DNA from: Rhizophagus clarus
Lineage: Eukaryota; Glomeromycota; Glomeromycetes; Glomerales; Glomeraceae
Assembly (NCBI GenBank): GCA_015698045.1
Contig: BLAL01000020.1
Location: forward strand, 248,001 to 312,000
DNA length: 64,000 bases
Reading direction: 5' to 3'
Position numbers and translations under genes: made by a program. The notes beneath the pieces are model-generated. The model did no database searches. It was not told the DNA's origin and saw only the letters and a list, made by a program, of their open reading frames with translations. Below, in pieces: positions 46,362 through 58,735 of the stretch (position 1 is the first letter of the stretch; each line of letters begins with the position of its first letter).

Positions 46362-49300
46362 CACTAAACATGAAGTTTAACTTGATTCAGCAAATTGTAC
46401 TAATTAAAATTTATCTTTTTTCGGTAAGTTGTGTATCTATTTTTGATGATCTGCATCATAACACAAAAAGAAACTTCCTCAGTTCCTAAATAGCAGTGTT
46501 ATAGTTATTCCTAAGATAGGTATAAATAAAATAAGATATTCCGATAATAAAGAACCGGGTTTGGTTTGTAATTTTAATTATATTTAAATTTATAATGCAA
46601 GCCATAGTCGTCACATTATTTTTACGCAGCAAGTTGATAGTGGTTAGAAAATTTTAAGCAAAAATTACTTTTATGGTATTTATCAAGGAAATTAATTTCG
46701 TTTTTCAGATTATTTATAAACTTTTTGAATAAAACATAGGCATATGTGAATTTTTCTTTGCATGTTTGATAATGTTATAAGATGCCGTCAAAATTGTGAT
46801 ACAGCGTTTAAAAGAATTTTGGCATATGCCGTAACGACGACGGCATAGTTGCTGTCTTAATTCAACTTCGAATCTGCCAATAATGCCAAGTAGATACCTG
46901 CATTTGGTCATATTTTGAGGCCCGGGCCGGCTCGGATTTAAAAACAGTGGATCATGTGCCAGCCCGGCCCGGCCCGGGGTGAAAAATACTGAAACCCGGG
47001 CCCGGACTGGTTTTTAATATTTGTAAGAAAATAATAAAAAATATAGTGTTTTGATAAAAAAACAACTCGTATATGAACTTAAAATAAAAAACATTGATTT
47101 TCAAGTCTGATCCGAAATTAGAAATTTGCGTTAAGCTTAATTTCGGCCAAAATTAAGGAAATTTTGGCCAGAATCAAGAAAATCCGGGTTTTCCCAAAAA
47201 AAATCTGCCGGCCTGGCCCGGCCCGGGTCTTTTTTTAATTAAAATTTGCCGGCCCGGACCCGGCCCGGGCCGGGCTGATCCGGGTCCGGGCTCAGTTTGC
47301 AGGCCTCTAATGCCAAGTATAAACTTCTGATGATGTGAGTCAAGACTTTTGATAGATGGAAATGATGATGATGAATGCAAAGTTACATTTAATGAAGCCA
47401 CCCTTTACGACAAACTAACTAGTGCAAAACCTATTCAAGTGAGAGTTAACCGTAATAACTAAAATGTTTACACTAATTGATAATTAATTAAATTGGCGTT
47501 CGTGTAATACTATTAATGGGATGACTCTTGTTAACGAAAACAATATTAGATGACATTATTTTTATTTTTGTATAATAAATTTTTGTTGAATCTTTACATT
47601 TTGCCAACCCATTATTATTATGTAATTGTTAATAATAAAGGGTTAGTTTTATTTATTGTGTACTCCCAAATTATACAATAATATAAAAAAACCGTTTTAT
47701 TATCATCGTCTCGTGGATTAAACGTTTCACTTACTAGGGCTAAAAGATTTACGTCCTTCGTAAATCCTTTTTGTATAACATAAGATCCACAAATTTAATT
47801 AGACTATATTAATACTTGAAGATTTGTGATCGGTGATACAACTCTTGCCACAAACCAGTTTTTTTTCATGTTTGTGCTTTTTTAATAATTATGATTACGT
47901 AATATATATATATATGACATTTATTTTAGTTTTGAAAAGTTTTTTATGCAGGTTTCGTTTAAAACTTTTGGCTAATCAAAATTCATACACCATTAATTTT
48001 GCGATACAGCGTAATTGAAAACTGATGCCAACATGCGTTCAATTTCAATTAATAGCATTTGTTAAACTGTTATTCACGTTAATAATGTAAAAAAAAAAAA
48101 TTTAAATCTTTATTTTGTGAATAATTTAAACGCTAAAAAAACATCTAAATTACTATTTTTTTTTTTTTTTGAAAAAAATAAAATGTTTGATGATAAATAA
48201 AAACCAAAATTATTACTGAAGAATTTAAAAACGAATTAAAATTAGATAATTACTTTTAGAAATTATTTTTAAAATATTATAATTTCGTGACTAATTTTTT
48301 AAAAAAGAATTAATAAACGAATGTTCATGTTTAGAAGTAATCGAAAAAGAGTGAATTAAATCCTGAAGATAAAAAAAATTAACCAGAAGAATTTGACTTT
48401 ATTTAAAAAAAAAAAAGTTAAGAGAACTCGAAATGATTCCGTCAAGATTATTTAACAGGTCAAATTAAGAAAGATCCATTTTCACATTATTGAACATTGA
48501 TTAGTCGGTCTTAAGGGTTCATCTGTGACTTCAGAAGTGACAACAACGACCGGTTTAACGTTTATGACGGTTTGATTCATTTTCGTTATGTTGATTATTA
48601 GAAAGTGTTAAAGTTGTTTTTTTGTTTTTGTTTTTTTTGTTTGTTTTTTGTTTTTTTTTTGTTTTTTTTTTTTATATTTTTTGATCACAGATCAAAAAAA
48701 AAGAGAATATTTAGTAATGTTATTTTGTTCTCTGAACTTTCTTCGTAAATTTTGATGAGAAGAAAAGGTGAAGAAAAAGTCATATTTATATAGAAAACTG
48801 CGTAATGATGCGCGCTCTGTTAGATTGTTTTTTAGTATTGTTGTATTGTTAGCTTTCTTTGAATTTATAATGCATTATATGATTGTCTGAAACATGGAAG
48901 AATTCATGTTTCACAATACCATATGTTATATGTACGTACATGCATGGTTGTGGCAAAAACACATGGAAATTTTTGGAATTTCGGATTTGAAGGCGGCACT
49001 TACTAAATAAATCTTTTGAAAACCTTTAGATGAATAAAAACAATAATTCTTAACGAGGAACATAAATGAACTATTTTTAACAAAATAGATAGAAATGCTG
49101 CGTTAATACGTAATCAAAAAATTAAAATACCAACAATTCCTTTTTATTATTGCATTTATGCACTGTCTAATATAATAAAAAATATATAATATAAATTATG
49201 ATTACAATCGCAATACCGTCATTTTAGTCATATTAATAATAGGCCTTTTTGCGGATTTTTCCGTATCTATTTTTATACACAATACATAATTTCGTATTGC

Positions 49301-50787
49301 TTTTTAATATTATTACATAATTCAAATTACAAACAAGACTCATTGGATTTTACTTATAACGAAAATGTAAATGTAAAAAAAAAAAAATATTCTAGAATAA
49401 AAGGAACAATAATTATAAGCCTTTTCTTTTTGAAACATCGCTCTTGGGTCAAACAATATGATCTTCAACTACCAAGAAAAATTAGCGTATCTAAAAAAAG
49501 GCTTCTCTTTGTTAAACATAAAAGTTTAACTAAAACAAAATTATTTAATCTCACGTGCAACATTCATGTTGATCATATACTGTATTTGATCAACAAAAGG
49601 TTTGGGATGTTGCACAGTTTACGGATATAATGATTTTTTTTTATTTCAATAGGTCAATAAATGCAAATGGTGTGAAAATATGAAATCCGTTTTTTTTTAA
49701 CTGTTAATAATAAAATTTAACAATTAACTGCGGTTAATTTTTTCCATTTCTTATTTGTAACAAGATTTTCGATATTTTTCATGTTTTATTGATCTTTGAT
49801 ATACAGCTATAAAATAAAGGAAGAAGTAGGATACGTTTGAAATATGGTACGTTTGAAAATATTTTCTAATAATTGTAGTTTACTACATGTTTCAACTGTT
49901 TCATGAGAAAAAATAAATCGAAATGATCGACAAATGATCGATAATATGGTAAAACTGGATTAAACCTTGTTACTTTAATGCATTTGGGACGATTGTTTAC
50001 AAATAAGCAATTAAGCATAATTCTATTTTATAATTCTTAAAACTTTTGGAGAAATCACTATCTTTTAAAACATATTCTTTTGTTTCATGATGTTTGGATT
50101 GCCCTGTGTAATGTCCCTGCATCAAGATATTTTTAAAATTGGTGTGTAACTGTTCTGTCGTGAAACGATTTTACGGTAATCCATGCATTTTCCCCCCTTA
50201 CGTCATTAAATTTTTTTTTTTTTCCACGATAAAACGAAAAAAAAATTTATTTAAAAAAAAAAAAGAAAAAAAAAAAATTTAAATTTAATTAAATAGCTCT
50301 ATGGATTCCGTTTTCTTAGTCTATTTATTCTAAGAGTACACTGTATTAATCAATATTGATTGAATTAAATCAGCACTTATTATAATAATTCATAGTCCAT
50401 GAAAATAAATTATGTAACACTGTTTTAATCATTTCTTTTTTTACACATGTTAATCGTAAATTTTATAAAAGGATAATTATGCTTGAGCAAAATAATGTTT
50501 TATTGATATAAAATTATACTATTTCACTATATTAAAGTAGTGTTTCGATCCGGATGAAAACCATCATCCGGACTACACAAAAAAAAATCCTAATTGAAAT
50601 AAATTTCACGCAACATTAAAATATTTATTACCATTTATTAAAATAATCATTGAAATCTTTAAAAATAAATATTAGCTATAGGTTAGTTGCAATATTAGTG
50701 ACGTTTCTTTTTTTTTATGAAAACGATTTTATCTATTTTTTTTTTTTTTTTTTTTTATAATCAAAAGGATACTAATACGTGCCGCTT
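46362..50787. other. Gene-poor interval with a GC-rich insertion
   Basis: No gene is supportable. A GC-rich insertion lies at 46893-47307. T/G and A homopolymer stretches lie at 48610-48680, 50210-50280 and 50735-50757. A 95-codon frame at 49343-49630 begins without an ATG at its listed start and has no recognisable domain. Confidence 0.55.
46893..47307. mobile_element. GC-rich hAT-like non-autonomous element
   Basis: In a region otherwise near 25% GC, both ends are packed with GGCCCGG/CCGGGCC words (46917-47020 and 47200-47300), with an AT-rich middle. The outer ends show short inverted complementarity (GAGGCC at 46917, GGCCTC ending 47307). The right end, read inward, begins GAGGCCTGCAAACTGAGCCC, reminiscent of hAT termini. 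A 12-bp word, TAATGCCAAGTA, occurs at 46881-46892 and 47308-47319 and may be a target duplication, although hAT normally makes 8 bp and the left copy lies 24 bases from GAGGCC. There is no transposase. Confidence 0.5.
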
Positions 50788-51620
50788 TTATTTAAACGTA
50801 CTATCTAACCATAATGCAAAAATAGTTGCAGTAATTAAATCAAAAATGAACATACTAACCACCCTAACGAGATGGCGCAGCCTTGTATAAAGGGACACCT
50901 CACCGGACGTAAATAAATGAAAAGGAATAAAGGGGAAAGTGAGGATAGCGTCGTGAGAATCAAAATATAAGATTACCGTCGTTTTCACCGTCCCATCTTT
51001 GGCTTTCGTTTCATATCGTTTCCACGCTTTAGCCTTGTAGAAATCGATAATAGTCTTCTGTTCCATAAACTCCACTGACAGCAGAGTTTGATCGGTTATG
51101 GAACCGTCAATTGTAACCGTTGCCTGGAATTGTTCACGAGTTTTCTAATCCTTGAGACGCCAATTTTCAGGATACCAGCGCACAACTATATCACCGAGTT
51201 TGCGCCACCAGGTACGTAAGACGTAGTCTGTCGACGCTAACTGGGAGAGACCGATTGGTATTTATGTTGTGTTTTGAAAGAAATATCTAATACGCGACCT
51301 CACTCGTTTAAATGACCTAGGGTCTTCTCGTGGGATCACGTAGCTGGGGATAGTTTTCACGTCCGCTTAGACTATCCGATTGTTGTTAATCGTCATGTGA
51401 CTAATTGTGCCACGCTTCTTTTTTTCCTTCCGTATGTCCTTAGGCGCAGAAGGTTGACGTATATAGGATCGGCGGGTATGTCGACGATCATGGTGTCATC
51501 GTTAGTCGTTGTGATTGGTGTTTGAGTTGGTGTGAAAGTTACCGCATTTGGATTAAGTTCAGCAGGTTTCTCTAGAAGCAGTATCTGGGCTAGGCTTTGT
51601 GATTCCGCTTCTTCAACCAT
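50788..51620 (-). pseudogene. Degenerate mobile-element-like ORF (retrotransposon ORF1 type?)
   Basis: A stretch with clearly higher GC than its surroundings reads, on the minus strand, as broken coding sequence. An N-terminal part (51393-51620) has PAELNPNAVTFTPTQTPI and IVDIPADPIYVNLL. Then come IPREDPRSFKRVRSRIRYFF, an in-frame TAA, STDYVLRTWWRKLGDIVVRW, YPENWRLKD, a TAG, and KTREQFQATVTIDGSI leading into VEFMEQKTIIDFYKAKAWKR to about 50930. Its frame is changed or stopped several times. The WYPxNWxLKDRKxRxxFxATV pattern is what I associate with repeated ORFs preceding reverse transcriptase in Glomeromycotina elements; no RT domain is seen. Family assignment is tentative. Confidence 0.45.
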
Positions 51621-53784
51621 CAGAGAAGTTTCTCAAGTTCATGTGACTTTTCAGCGAGTTGCCAAAGTTTTTTGTGAACCATGAGAAAAAGTCGCCTAAC
51701 TTAACTATTTGTTTAACATACTCATTTATTTTTAAGTTTATTAAAACATAGGTTATACTCACGTGACTTTTGATGCTAATTTTAATAACTTTTTTTTTTA
51801 ATTTAAAAAAAAATAATTAAAATTTTATAAATGGTGAAGCACGTCAAGATTTATTAGAATAGATAGTTTAGAATATAATTCATATGTAACAAATCAAAAT
51901 AATCTTGGTATTAATAAAAGCATTTTAAATGAAAAAAATAAATAAAAATTTCATCCGGACATGCGAAAAAAAAATCCGGATACGAATCGGTTTTAAAAGA
52001 CTGCGATTCTCAAGTTCTTACACTTCAAAAAAACGGACTGGTCCGTCTTTGTGAGGACTGCAGTCTCTTTGGTTTACATCACGTCCTACTGGAGTATATT
52101 AAAATTATAGAAATTTTTTATCCCATTACCTCATCACAATATCTTGTAAATTAATTAGTTTTTTAAATAACCTTTATGCCTGTATTCTTTCTCTGTCCAA
52201 TCATAATTAATGGTCCATCCTTCAATATTAAATACTATATCATCATATGAATCAATCATAAATGGTGTAAACCACGTAAATAAATTATTTAAAAAGAAAA
52301 TTCGCAAAATGAACTAATGGAAATATCAATTTATTCGAAAAATTCAATTAAAATTGATATACGCATTTTTTTTATCACATTTTTCAAACAATATCCGTTA
52401 TTATCTTCAAGAACCATAACATGGTCTTTGTATATAGATTTTGAAATATCCCATATAGTGTATTTTACGAATATCATCTCGAACATGTACTATTAAGCTA
52501 GTTAAAAAAAACCAAAATTGTTATTAAATGACCTTTAAATTTAATGAACATATCTCGTTCGATTAATAATATGGACACATAAAACATACAATATCGCTTT
52601 TTTTTGCACTGTAAACGCATAATAAAACTTCTTTATTAAGATTCGAGTCGATAATATACAATGATGCTGACAAGAATCCTAAATGCAATACGACAAAAAA
52701 ATAAGATCCGTTACAGTTAATTCCTCTGACGACCTACCACCCACCTCTCCTCAACTGAGATTTGAAAGAGAAAAAAACCCACCTAAAAACCTTTGTGGAT
52801 ACCTCTCGCACCTACTACGAGACGCCCAAGAGTAACCACCCACCTTGAACTACTACCGGTACAACCAAAGAAAAAAAAAGAAAAAGAGAAAAAATAAACC
52901 TTAATCCCTAACGGTATTCTATAAAAGAACCTTCCATTTCCTAACAACTGCCTAATTTAAACATATAAGAAGATTAATTGTATATAAAAAAAAAAAAAAA
53001 AAAATTTTTCCAAATTTTGAAACTGTTCTCCTGAAAAATAGACGGCCACCTGCCCCCATTGTAAATTGGCGTATTTGTAGACTACGGTTTCGGGTGTCGA
53101 GGATTTAAAATTCCTCGAAATTTTTTGTATTTCTTTAGCCAAGTTTAATTACAACGCGTCAACGTGTCTCGTAAAATAGCGCCATTCTGATCAACATTAA
53201 TTTTCAATTAGGTTTTCGAGTGAAGAATAGAGAAAAAATTGTATATTCAATTTAAAAAAGGGTAGGAAAATTGTATTTTCATGAAAATAAAAGTGTTTTC
53301 GTTGGAAACTTTATCCAAACTTTCTTCTAAAAGGCTCATATAATTTCTTGTATATTTTCCAAAAAGACGATTCCCCCTTTTCTCAAGGAAGTTCCCAAAG
53401 CGAGCTAAACTTGAAAGGTATAGACGTAGCAACCTAACGATTGGTTTTATATTCTAAAAATACCTATAAAGGGGCCTCTCCTAACATTTTGGAGTCTATC
53501 TAGTTCGCCAACAACAATGAAACGTGGTCGACCCGCTTTGTATATTCAAAAAAAATTATCGTAAAAAAATGGACATGCGTCTGGAAAGAGTGAGAAATCA
53601 ATTCAAATTCTAGATTGGTCTGAAATATGCATGACCTTACCTTATTAATAAACAAGTTGAATATAAGTTTAAAGAGCGTAAATTAAATAAATATAATACT
53701 AACAACACTAACAATAGTAAGGGTATCAATATTATCGGAATTTTAATAAAAATAAAGTATTACATGATTTTTACATGAATTTAG
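51621..53784. other. Relic-bearing interval
   Basis: Kinase-module scraps lie at 52250-52490 (listed). A C-rich stretch at 52725-52860 (ACCCACCTCTCCTC, CCACCCACCTTG) differs sharply in composition but shows no lasting frame. Two minus-strand frames at 52957-53142 and 53247-53432 have no recognisable domain; the first ends in homopolymer-coded Phe. Confidence 0.45.
52250..52490. pseudogene. Decayed scraps of the kinase-array module in opposite orientations
   Basis: Plus strand 52250-52360 matches the zinc-ribbon part of the array (AATCATAAATGGTGTAAACC, AAATTATTTAAAAAGAAA, AATTCAATTAAAATTGATA) but has several stops and lost bases. Minus strand 52386-52490 matches the hinge linker (GATGATATTCGTAAAATA, CATGTTATGGTTCTTGAAGA, GGATATTGT), also with indels. 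In the array these two parts are on one strand, so an inversion or two insertions must have happened. Confidence 0.65.
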
Positions 53785-54837
53785 CTAGTTTTCGTTTTCA
53801 CCTTCTGAATCTTTATTATCGATGACAAACCAACCAATAACTGGTAAAACAACAAGTTCATTAGAATTTTCCAGAGTTTTTTGTTGTGCTCCTAAAAATC
53901 CTGAAACAAACTTTAACGAAAATCCAGTATCAGTTGTAAATGGAACTTCAACTCTTCCATTAGGAATATCATTTGGTTCAATCGAATTATTTTCAAGAAT
54001 TTTCCCATCATTTCTATAAGGAAAAAATGGAAAAAATGCCGTCATCCATTCATTAATTGCAAAATCACCACCTGAACCAAAATAATTTAAAAAAATTATT
54101 TTCGCCTAAAATTCCTCATCAATTTCACCTTTATAAGTTTCTACTAATTTCCAAATAACAGGATCAACCAAAAATCCATATATAAATTTAATTGACGTAA
54201 TTTATTAACATTTTTTTTGTATATTTACCCAATCTTCTAAAGTACCTTCAAGAGTAATTTTAGAAATTCCACATGCAAAATACATTTTATAACAAAAATA
54301 AGCCTTAACAGTATCTAAAAGAACAATACAACTAGCAGTGCGAGAATTATTGGTTATTGTAAAAAAATTACATTCTAAAAGGGATTTTATATCAATCTTC
54401 TCTACAGCTTCATCAGTTGCTACATCTAATCTATTTACCGCTTCAGGCAAATTTCCTTTAATATGAGAATTTTCATGATGCAAAATATCATTGACAAAAA
54501 TACTTACCTTCATGTTTAACAAAACGATATCGGAATTTTCCCGCATTATAATTAATATGTTGACTAATACCTTGCGCGATCGATAGTTAACCGAATTTTA
54601 TCAGATGACAAGCATAAATGTTGATGCTTATTATAAACATGAAAAATTGCAGCAGCCAATCCATGAGAAACAGTTGTATTTTTAATCACTGACTGTTCGT
54701 TTGAGGGAAGGTTATCGTAATCAATTGAGATTGTATGAACAGTTGTATCATGGCAAATTTGTGAAATTTGGTCCTTAATTAAAACATTTTCAATTTTATT
54801 CTCAAGTTTAACTTTTTTGTGAGATTTGTGTGCTCAT
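53785..54837 (-). pseudogene. DUF4419-domain protein, broken copy
   Basis: Minus-strand pieces follow DUF4419 family order. From an ATG at 54837 comes an N-terminal part (VKLENKIENVLIKDQISQIC, SHGLAAAIFHVYNKH, LSSDKIRLTI), then AQGISQHINYNAGKFRYRFVKHE, NNSRTASCIVLLDTVKAYF, CGISKITLEGTLEDW, YGFLVDPVIWKLVETYKGE, NYFGSGGDFAINEWMTAFFP, FIPNG-type text (DIPNGRVEVPF), and ELVVLPVIGWFVID before the TAG at 53785. Lesions: the ATG frame and the body frame differ by one base near an A6 run at about 54812-54818; ATCGATCG (54577-54584) looks like a 4-bp duplication that shifts frame; frame is lost again near 54200; and codon 54106-54108 is TAG where the family has Trp. Function of DUF4419 is unknown. This copy is very likely dead. 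Confidence 0.75.
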
Positions 54838-56445
54838 TTTTCTTTGCGTTAATGAAAGGAAAAAAGTAAAGGTATTTTATTATTTGGTTAACTAATTTTA
54901 ACTGGTTAATCCATCGACCTTTTTTGAGTAATAGATTTTTTTTTTAGCTTACGAAAGTTACTGAGTCGGACTTGATTGTCTCAACTAAATTAAAGAATTT
55001 TTTTTTCATGCATTTGATAATAAACATTTCTTTTGTTCACTAAATAAATAATCATTAACCAATGAGAAACATATTATGATTTAATCTAAGTTTTGGTATT
55101 TTGATTCAGGCGATCGATAGTCATCAAGTAGCAAGTAGAAACCATGATGATTATTCCATTTTTTCCACCAAAATGAGAAAATTTTTTCCTAACCATGTTT
55201 TTAACTTTTTTTTAACAATACTTTTTCTTTATTTTATTTTTTCCTAACCGTACTTATAAATTTAATCACATTTAGTGTTTTTTTTTAAAAAAAAAATAAA
55301 TAAAAAAGGACTTTTATTCTATATATTAAAACTTTATTTAAATATAAATGAGATTTTTTATTGTTAAACGATCACAATTAAATTATTATTAATAAATAAT
55401 TCATTAACATCGATTGTTTTTTAAATTCTTATTTAAATTATTTTCTAAATTTCTATTTTTTTTAAATAAATATTTTAGATTTCCTTTTTTTTAAATAATT
55501 ATTTCTAAATTTCTTATTTTCTAAGAGTAATTTCTTATTATGAGTAGTATTTTCTAAATTTCTAAATGTTTTTTAAGAGTAATTTCCTAAATATAATATA
55601 AAAAATAATTTGTCCATAAATTTTTTTTAAACATTAAACTAATAAAAACTTTAAAGAGACTATTTTATGATCTCTATCTTTCCACCTCCTAATTCCCATT
55701 TAACGGTCATTTCTCCATTTGTTTGTAATCTAATATTTTTTTTTTCTCTTCAAGGTTTTTCATTTAATATCTGCCCTATTTCTTTTCAAATGCTTCTTCT
55801 TCTTCATTTACAAGAAAATATGTTTGTAACGTGTTTTGTTATTTTTTGACAAACATTATTGATTTGATTTTCTGAAATTAGTCAGAACAATGATTTTTAA
55901 AATATTAGTAAATGAATCTTCACTTGTTCCATTGAATTATGGTGATTCTTGGGTAATTTTTATTCTTGAGTCATTACTGTAACTCTTTATAACCTTTCAC
56001 TGATATGATTGTTTTAAGGAATATTATTAAACATTATTCCTTAAAATTCAACTTCTTATTAGGTTTTGTCTTTGGTTTCATGTTATCCACAGTTATATAG
56101 TAAAATATTTGATTTTATAGGGTCGAAAGTTTCTTGAAATAATCATTTCTGAAACTGGTTGTAACATGTTAAAGAAAATGTATTCAAATCAAATAAACAG
56201 TGTCTAAATAGAAAAGGTAGCAATTAGAAAAAATTGTTTTAAAAAATAGCTAAAAATCAAGTTGGTATATACCTTTGATTATTGGTAAATATAGATTTAT
56301 GACATGACCGTTAAACTTATTTTGAAATCCACTCATATTTGCTGATCATTAATAAAATTTAAATCCACCATATGTTGTTGATTAAACAAATCCGCCCATA
56401 TATTAACAATTTGATATAAAAAGCAAAATATAAAAAAAAACAAGT

Positions 56446-57370
56446 GTACCAAATAAAGTTATTAAGGTAATAATGGTACAAAGGAATGATAAGGAAATTA
56501 TAAAAAAAGTAGTTCAGAGCCGGATTGGTTAAAACCGCATGGGATGAACTATCGTTTAAAGATTAACGAGTGAACTATTGGGATGTTAACAAGGGTAAGG
56601 ATTTGATAATTCATATAAGGGTATATAAAAAATTAATACAAAAAAAAATTAAAAGTTCATAAATGTAAAAAAAAAGAGTAGAAAAAAAATTTGTTATTAG
56701 AAAAGAGGGGGGAAAGAGTAATATGAAAAATAAAAATAATCAATAAAGAAATGTACCAAATAAATAAAGTTATTAAGGTAAGAATGGTACAAAGGAATAA
56801 TAAGGAAACAATAAAAAAAAGTAGTTCAGAGCCAAATTGGTTAAAACCGCATTGGATGAACTATCATTTAAAGATTAATGATTAAACTATTGGGATGTTA
56901 ACAAGGGTAAGGATTTGATAATTTGGATAGGTGTTATAAAAAAATTAATACAAAAAAATTAAAAGTTTACGAAATGTGAAAAAAAAAAGTAGAAAAAATT
57001 TAATTGGTATAAAAAGAGAGGGGAAGAATGATAAGAAAATAAAAGTAATCAATAAAAGAAATGTACCAAATAAGTTATTAAGGTAAGAATGGTACAAAGG
57101 AACAATAAGGAAATGATAAAAAAGTAGTTCAGAGCCCAGTTGATTAAAACTACATAGGATGAACTGTCATTTAAAGATTAATGACTGAACTATTGGGGTA
57201 TAAAAAAAGGATAGGGATTTAGGGTATAAACTATAAATATTAAATTTATATATATGAAAAAGTAAAATAATCTATTATATATATGCATAATTAAATCAAA
57301 AGTAATAAGCAGAAAATCAGGAAAAAATTGGAGTAAAAGAATAGGAATAGATTTTAATAAAAATAAAGAT
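56446..57370 (+). repeat. Tandem repeat, unit about 308 bp, three copies
   Basis: Copies begin at GTACCAAATAA (56446, 56753, 57063). Each has the same order of words: TTATTAAGGTAAGAATGGTA, CAAAGGAA, GTAGTTCAGAGCC, GGTTAAAACCGCAT, GGATGAACT, TTTAAAGATTAA, ACTATTGGG, GGATTTGATAATT, TTAATACAAAAAAA and AATCAATAAAGAA. The third copy fades after about 57210. Non-coding, and diverged by a few percent plus small indels. Confidence 0.85.
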
Positions 57371-58383
57371 GAAATTACAATTATGTGAGAAAAGAAATAA
57401 AATAATATGAAAAGAGAAATAAAAGTAAAGAAAAAAGTTAAGAAAAAAGAAAATAGAAGATGGAAATCACTATTCATAGTTGAATTAGAAAAGCACTTAT
57501 TGAGAGGAACTTCAAATAAAGGTGAACGTACGAAATTGGGGCAAAGATCAAAAGACATTTTTAAAGAATTCAGAAATATTTGTAAGAAATAATATTTGTA
57601 AGAAATAAGAGATTTAAAGACAAAATAAAAGAAAAATACATATATTTATATAATTTTGAAATCAGGTAATTACATTATAATTTACAATAATTTGTTATTA
57701 CACATATTTTACTGTATATGAGTCATTCATGCTCTTGTTAGTAAAAATCAGTCAAATAATAAATTAATTTACTTTGTATGAGTCATTCATATTCCAAATC
57801 AGTTAGATAATAAATTTGCATATTGACTCATGATCTGTGATTATATATATACTCCATATGTTTGTAATTTTTAACTGATGATGATAATCTTTTTTGAAAT
57901 AACAGAAAACTCAGCAATAATCTCAGTGACAGTATTTACTGTGGCCTATCAGGATTGACATGAGTTTGATACAATCAAAATCAATAGGAAATCCAGGAAT
58001 TTGATAACAAATTTTTACCAAAATTATAAATTATCAACACAAATTGAACACATATAAAAGTTTTGTGCTTTAACCATTCGCAAATCATACCAATTAATTC
58101 TCAATTGAAAGTAAATTAAATGTGAATTAATATTTAATTATGCAAAAACGTAACACAAATTTCATTGTTATTGTTTATGAAAAAAATTTCTCATTTCCAT
58201 TGTTTGTAATAATTACATAGATATTTCCACTGTTCAGGGATAATTACATTTGAACTATCGATATTTCATAAGAAAAATTTTGTTCGATTAATTGATGTAA
58301 CTCATATGATATAATGAGAAAAATATAGCGAAATTTGTTTCCTTTATTTTATCTATCTATTATTTGTTTATTCTTTTCGTCGT

Positions 58384-58384
58384 C

Positions 58385-58417
<33 letters not shown>

Positions 58418-58735
58418 GTTATCTTCGTTGATTTTTTTTTATTTATTTTCAGTATATTTTTTTTATTGATTTCGTTCTATTTATTTTATTGCTCCCTTCC
58501 TACTTATTTTATTGCTTTCGTTCTATCTATTTTATTGCTTTCGCTTTATTTATTGGTTTTTTTAGTTTATTACTCTCATTATTTATATTATTTATTCTAT
58601 TGCTTTCGGTTTATTTTATTTTATTTAGTTTCTGTTTAATTTGTTATATTGATTGTTATTTATATTATCTATGTTTTTTATTTTTATTTTTATTTTTTAT
58701 CTTTGGATTTATAGCAATTATATTACTAGAAAAGA
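58384..58735 (+). repeat. T-rich low-complexity tract with a TTTATTGCTTTCG motif
   Basis: A run of about 27 T is followed by imperfect repeats of TTATTTTATTGCTTTCGTTC (58485-58560) and similar words to 58620. The hydrophobic frames it gives in two registers are composition artefacts. Confidence 0.7.

Noticed and set aside
47174..47401. Pro/Gly-rich frame (GPGPGRQ-type)
   Set aside because: It is a translation of GGCCCGG repeats in the transposable element.
49343..49630. 95-codon plus frame
   Set aside because: No ATG at its start, Lys-rich homopolymer coding, no recognisable domain.
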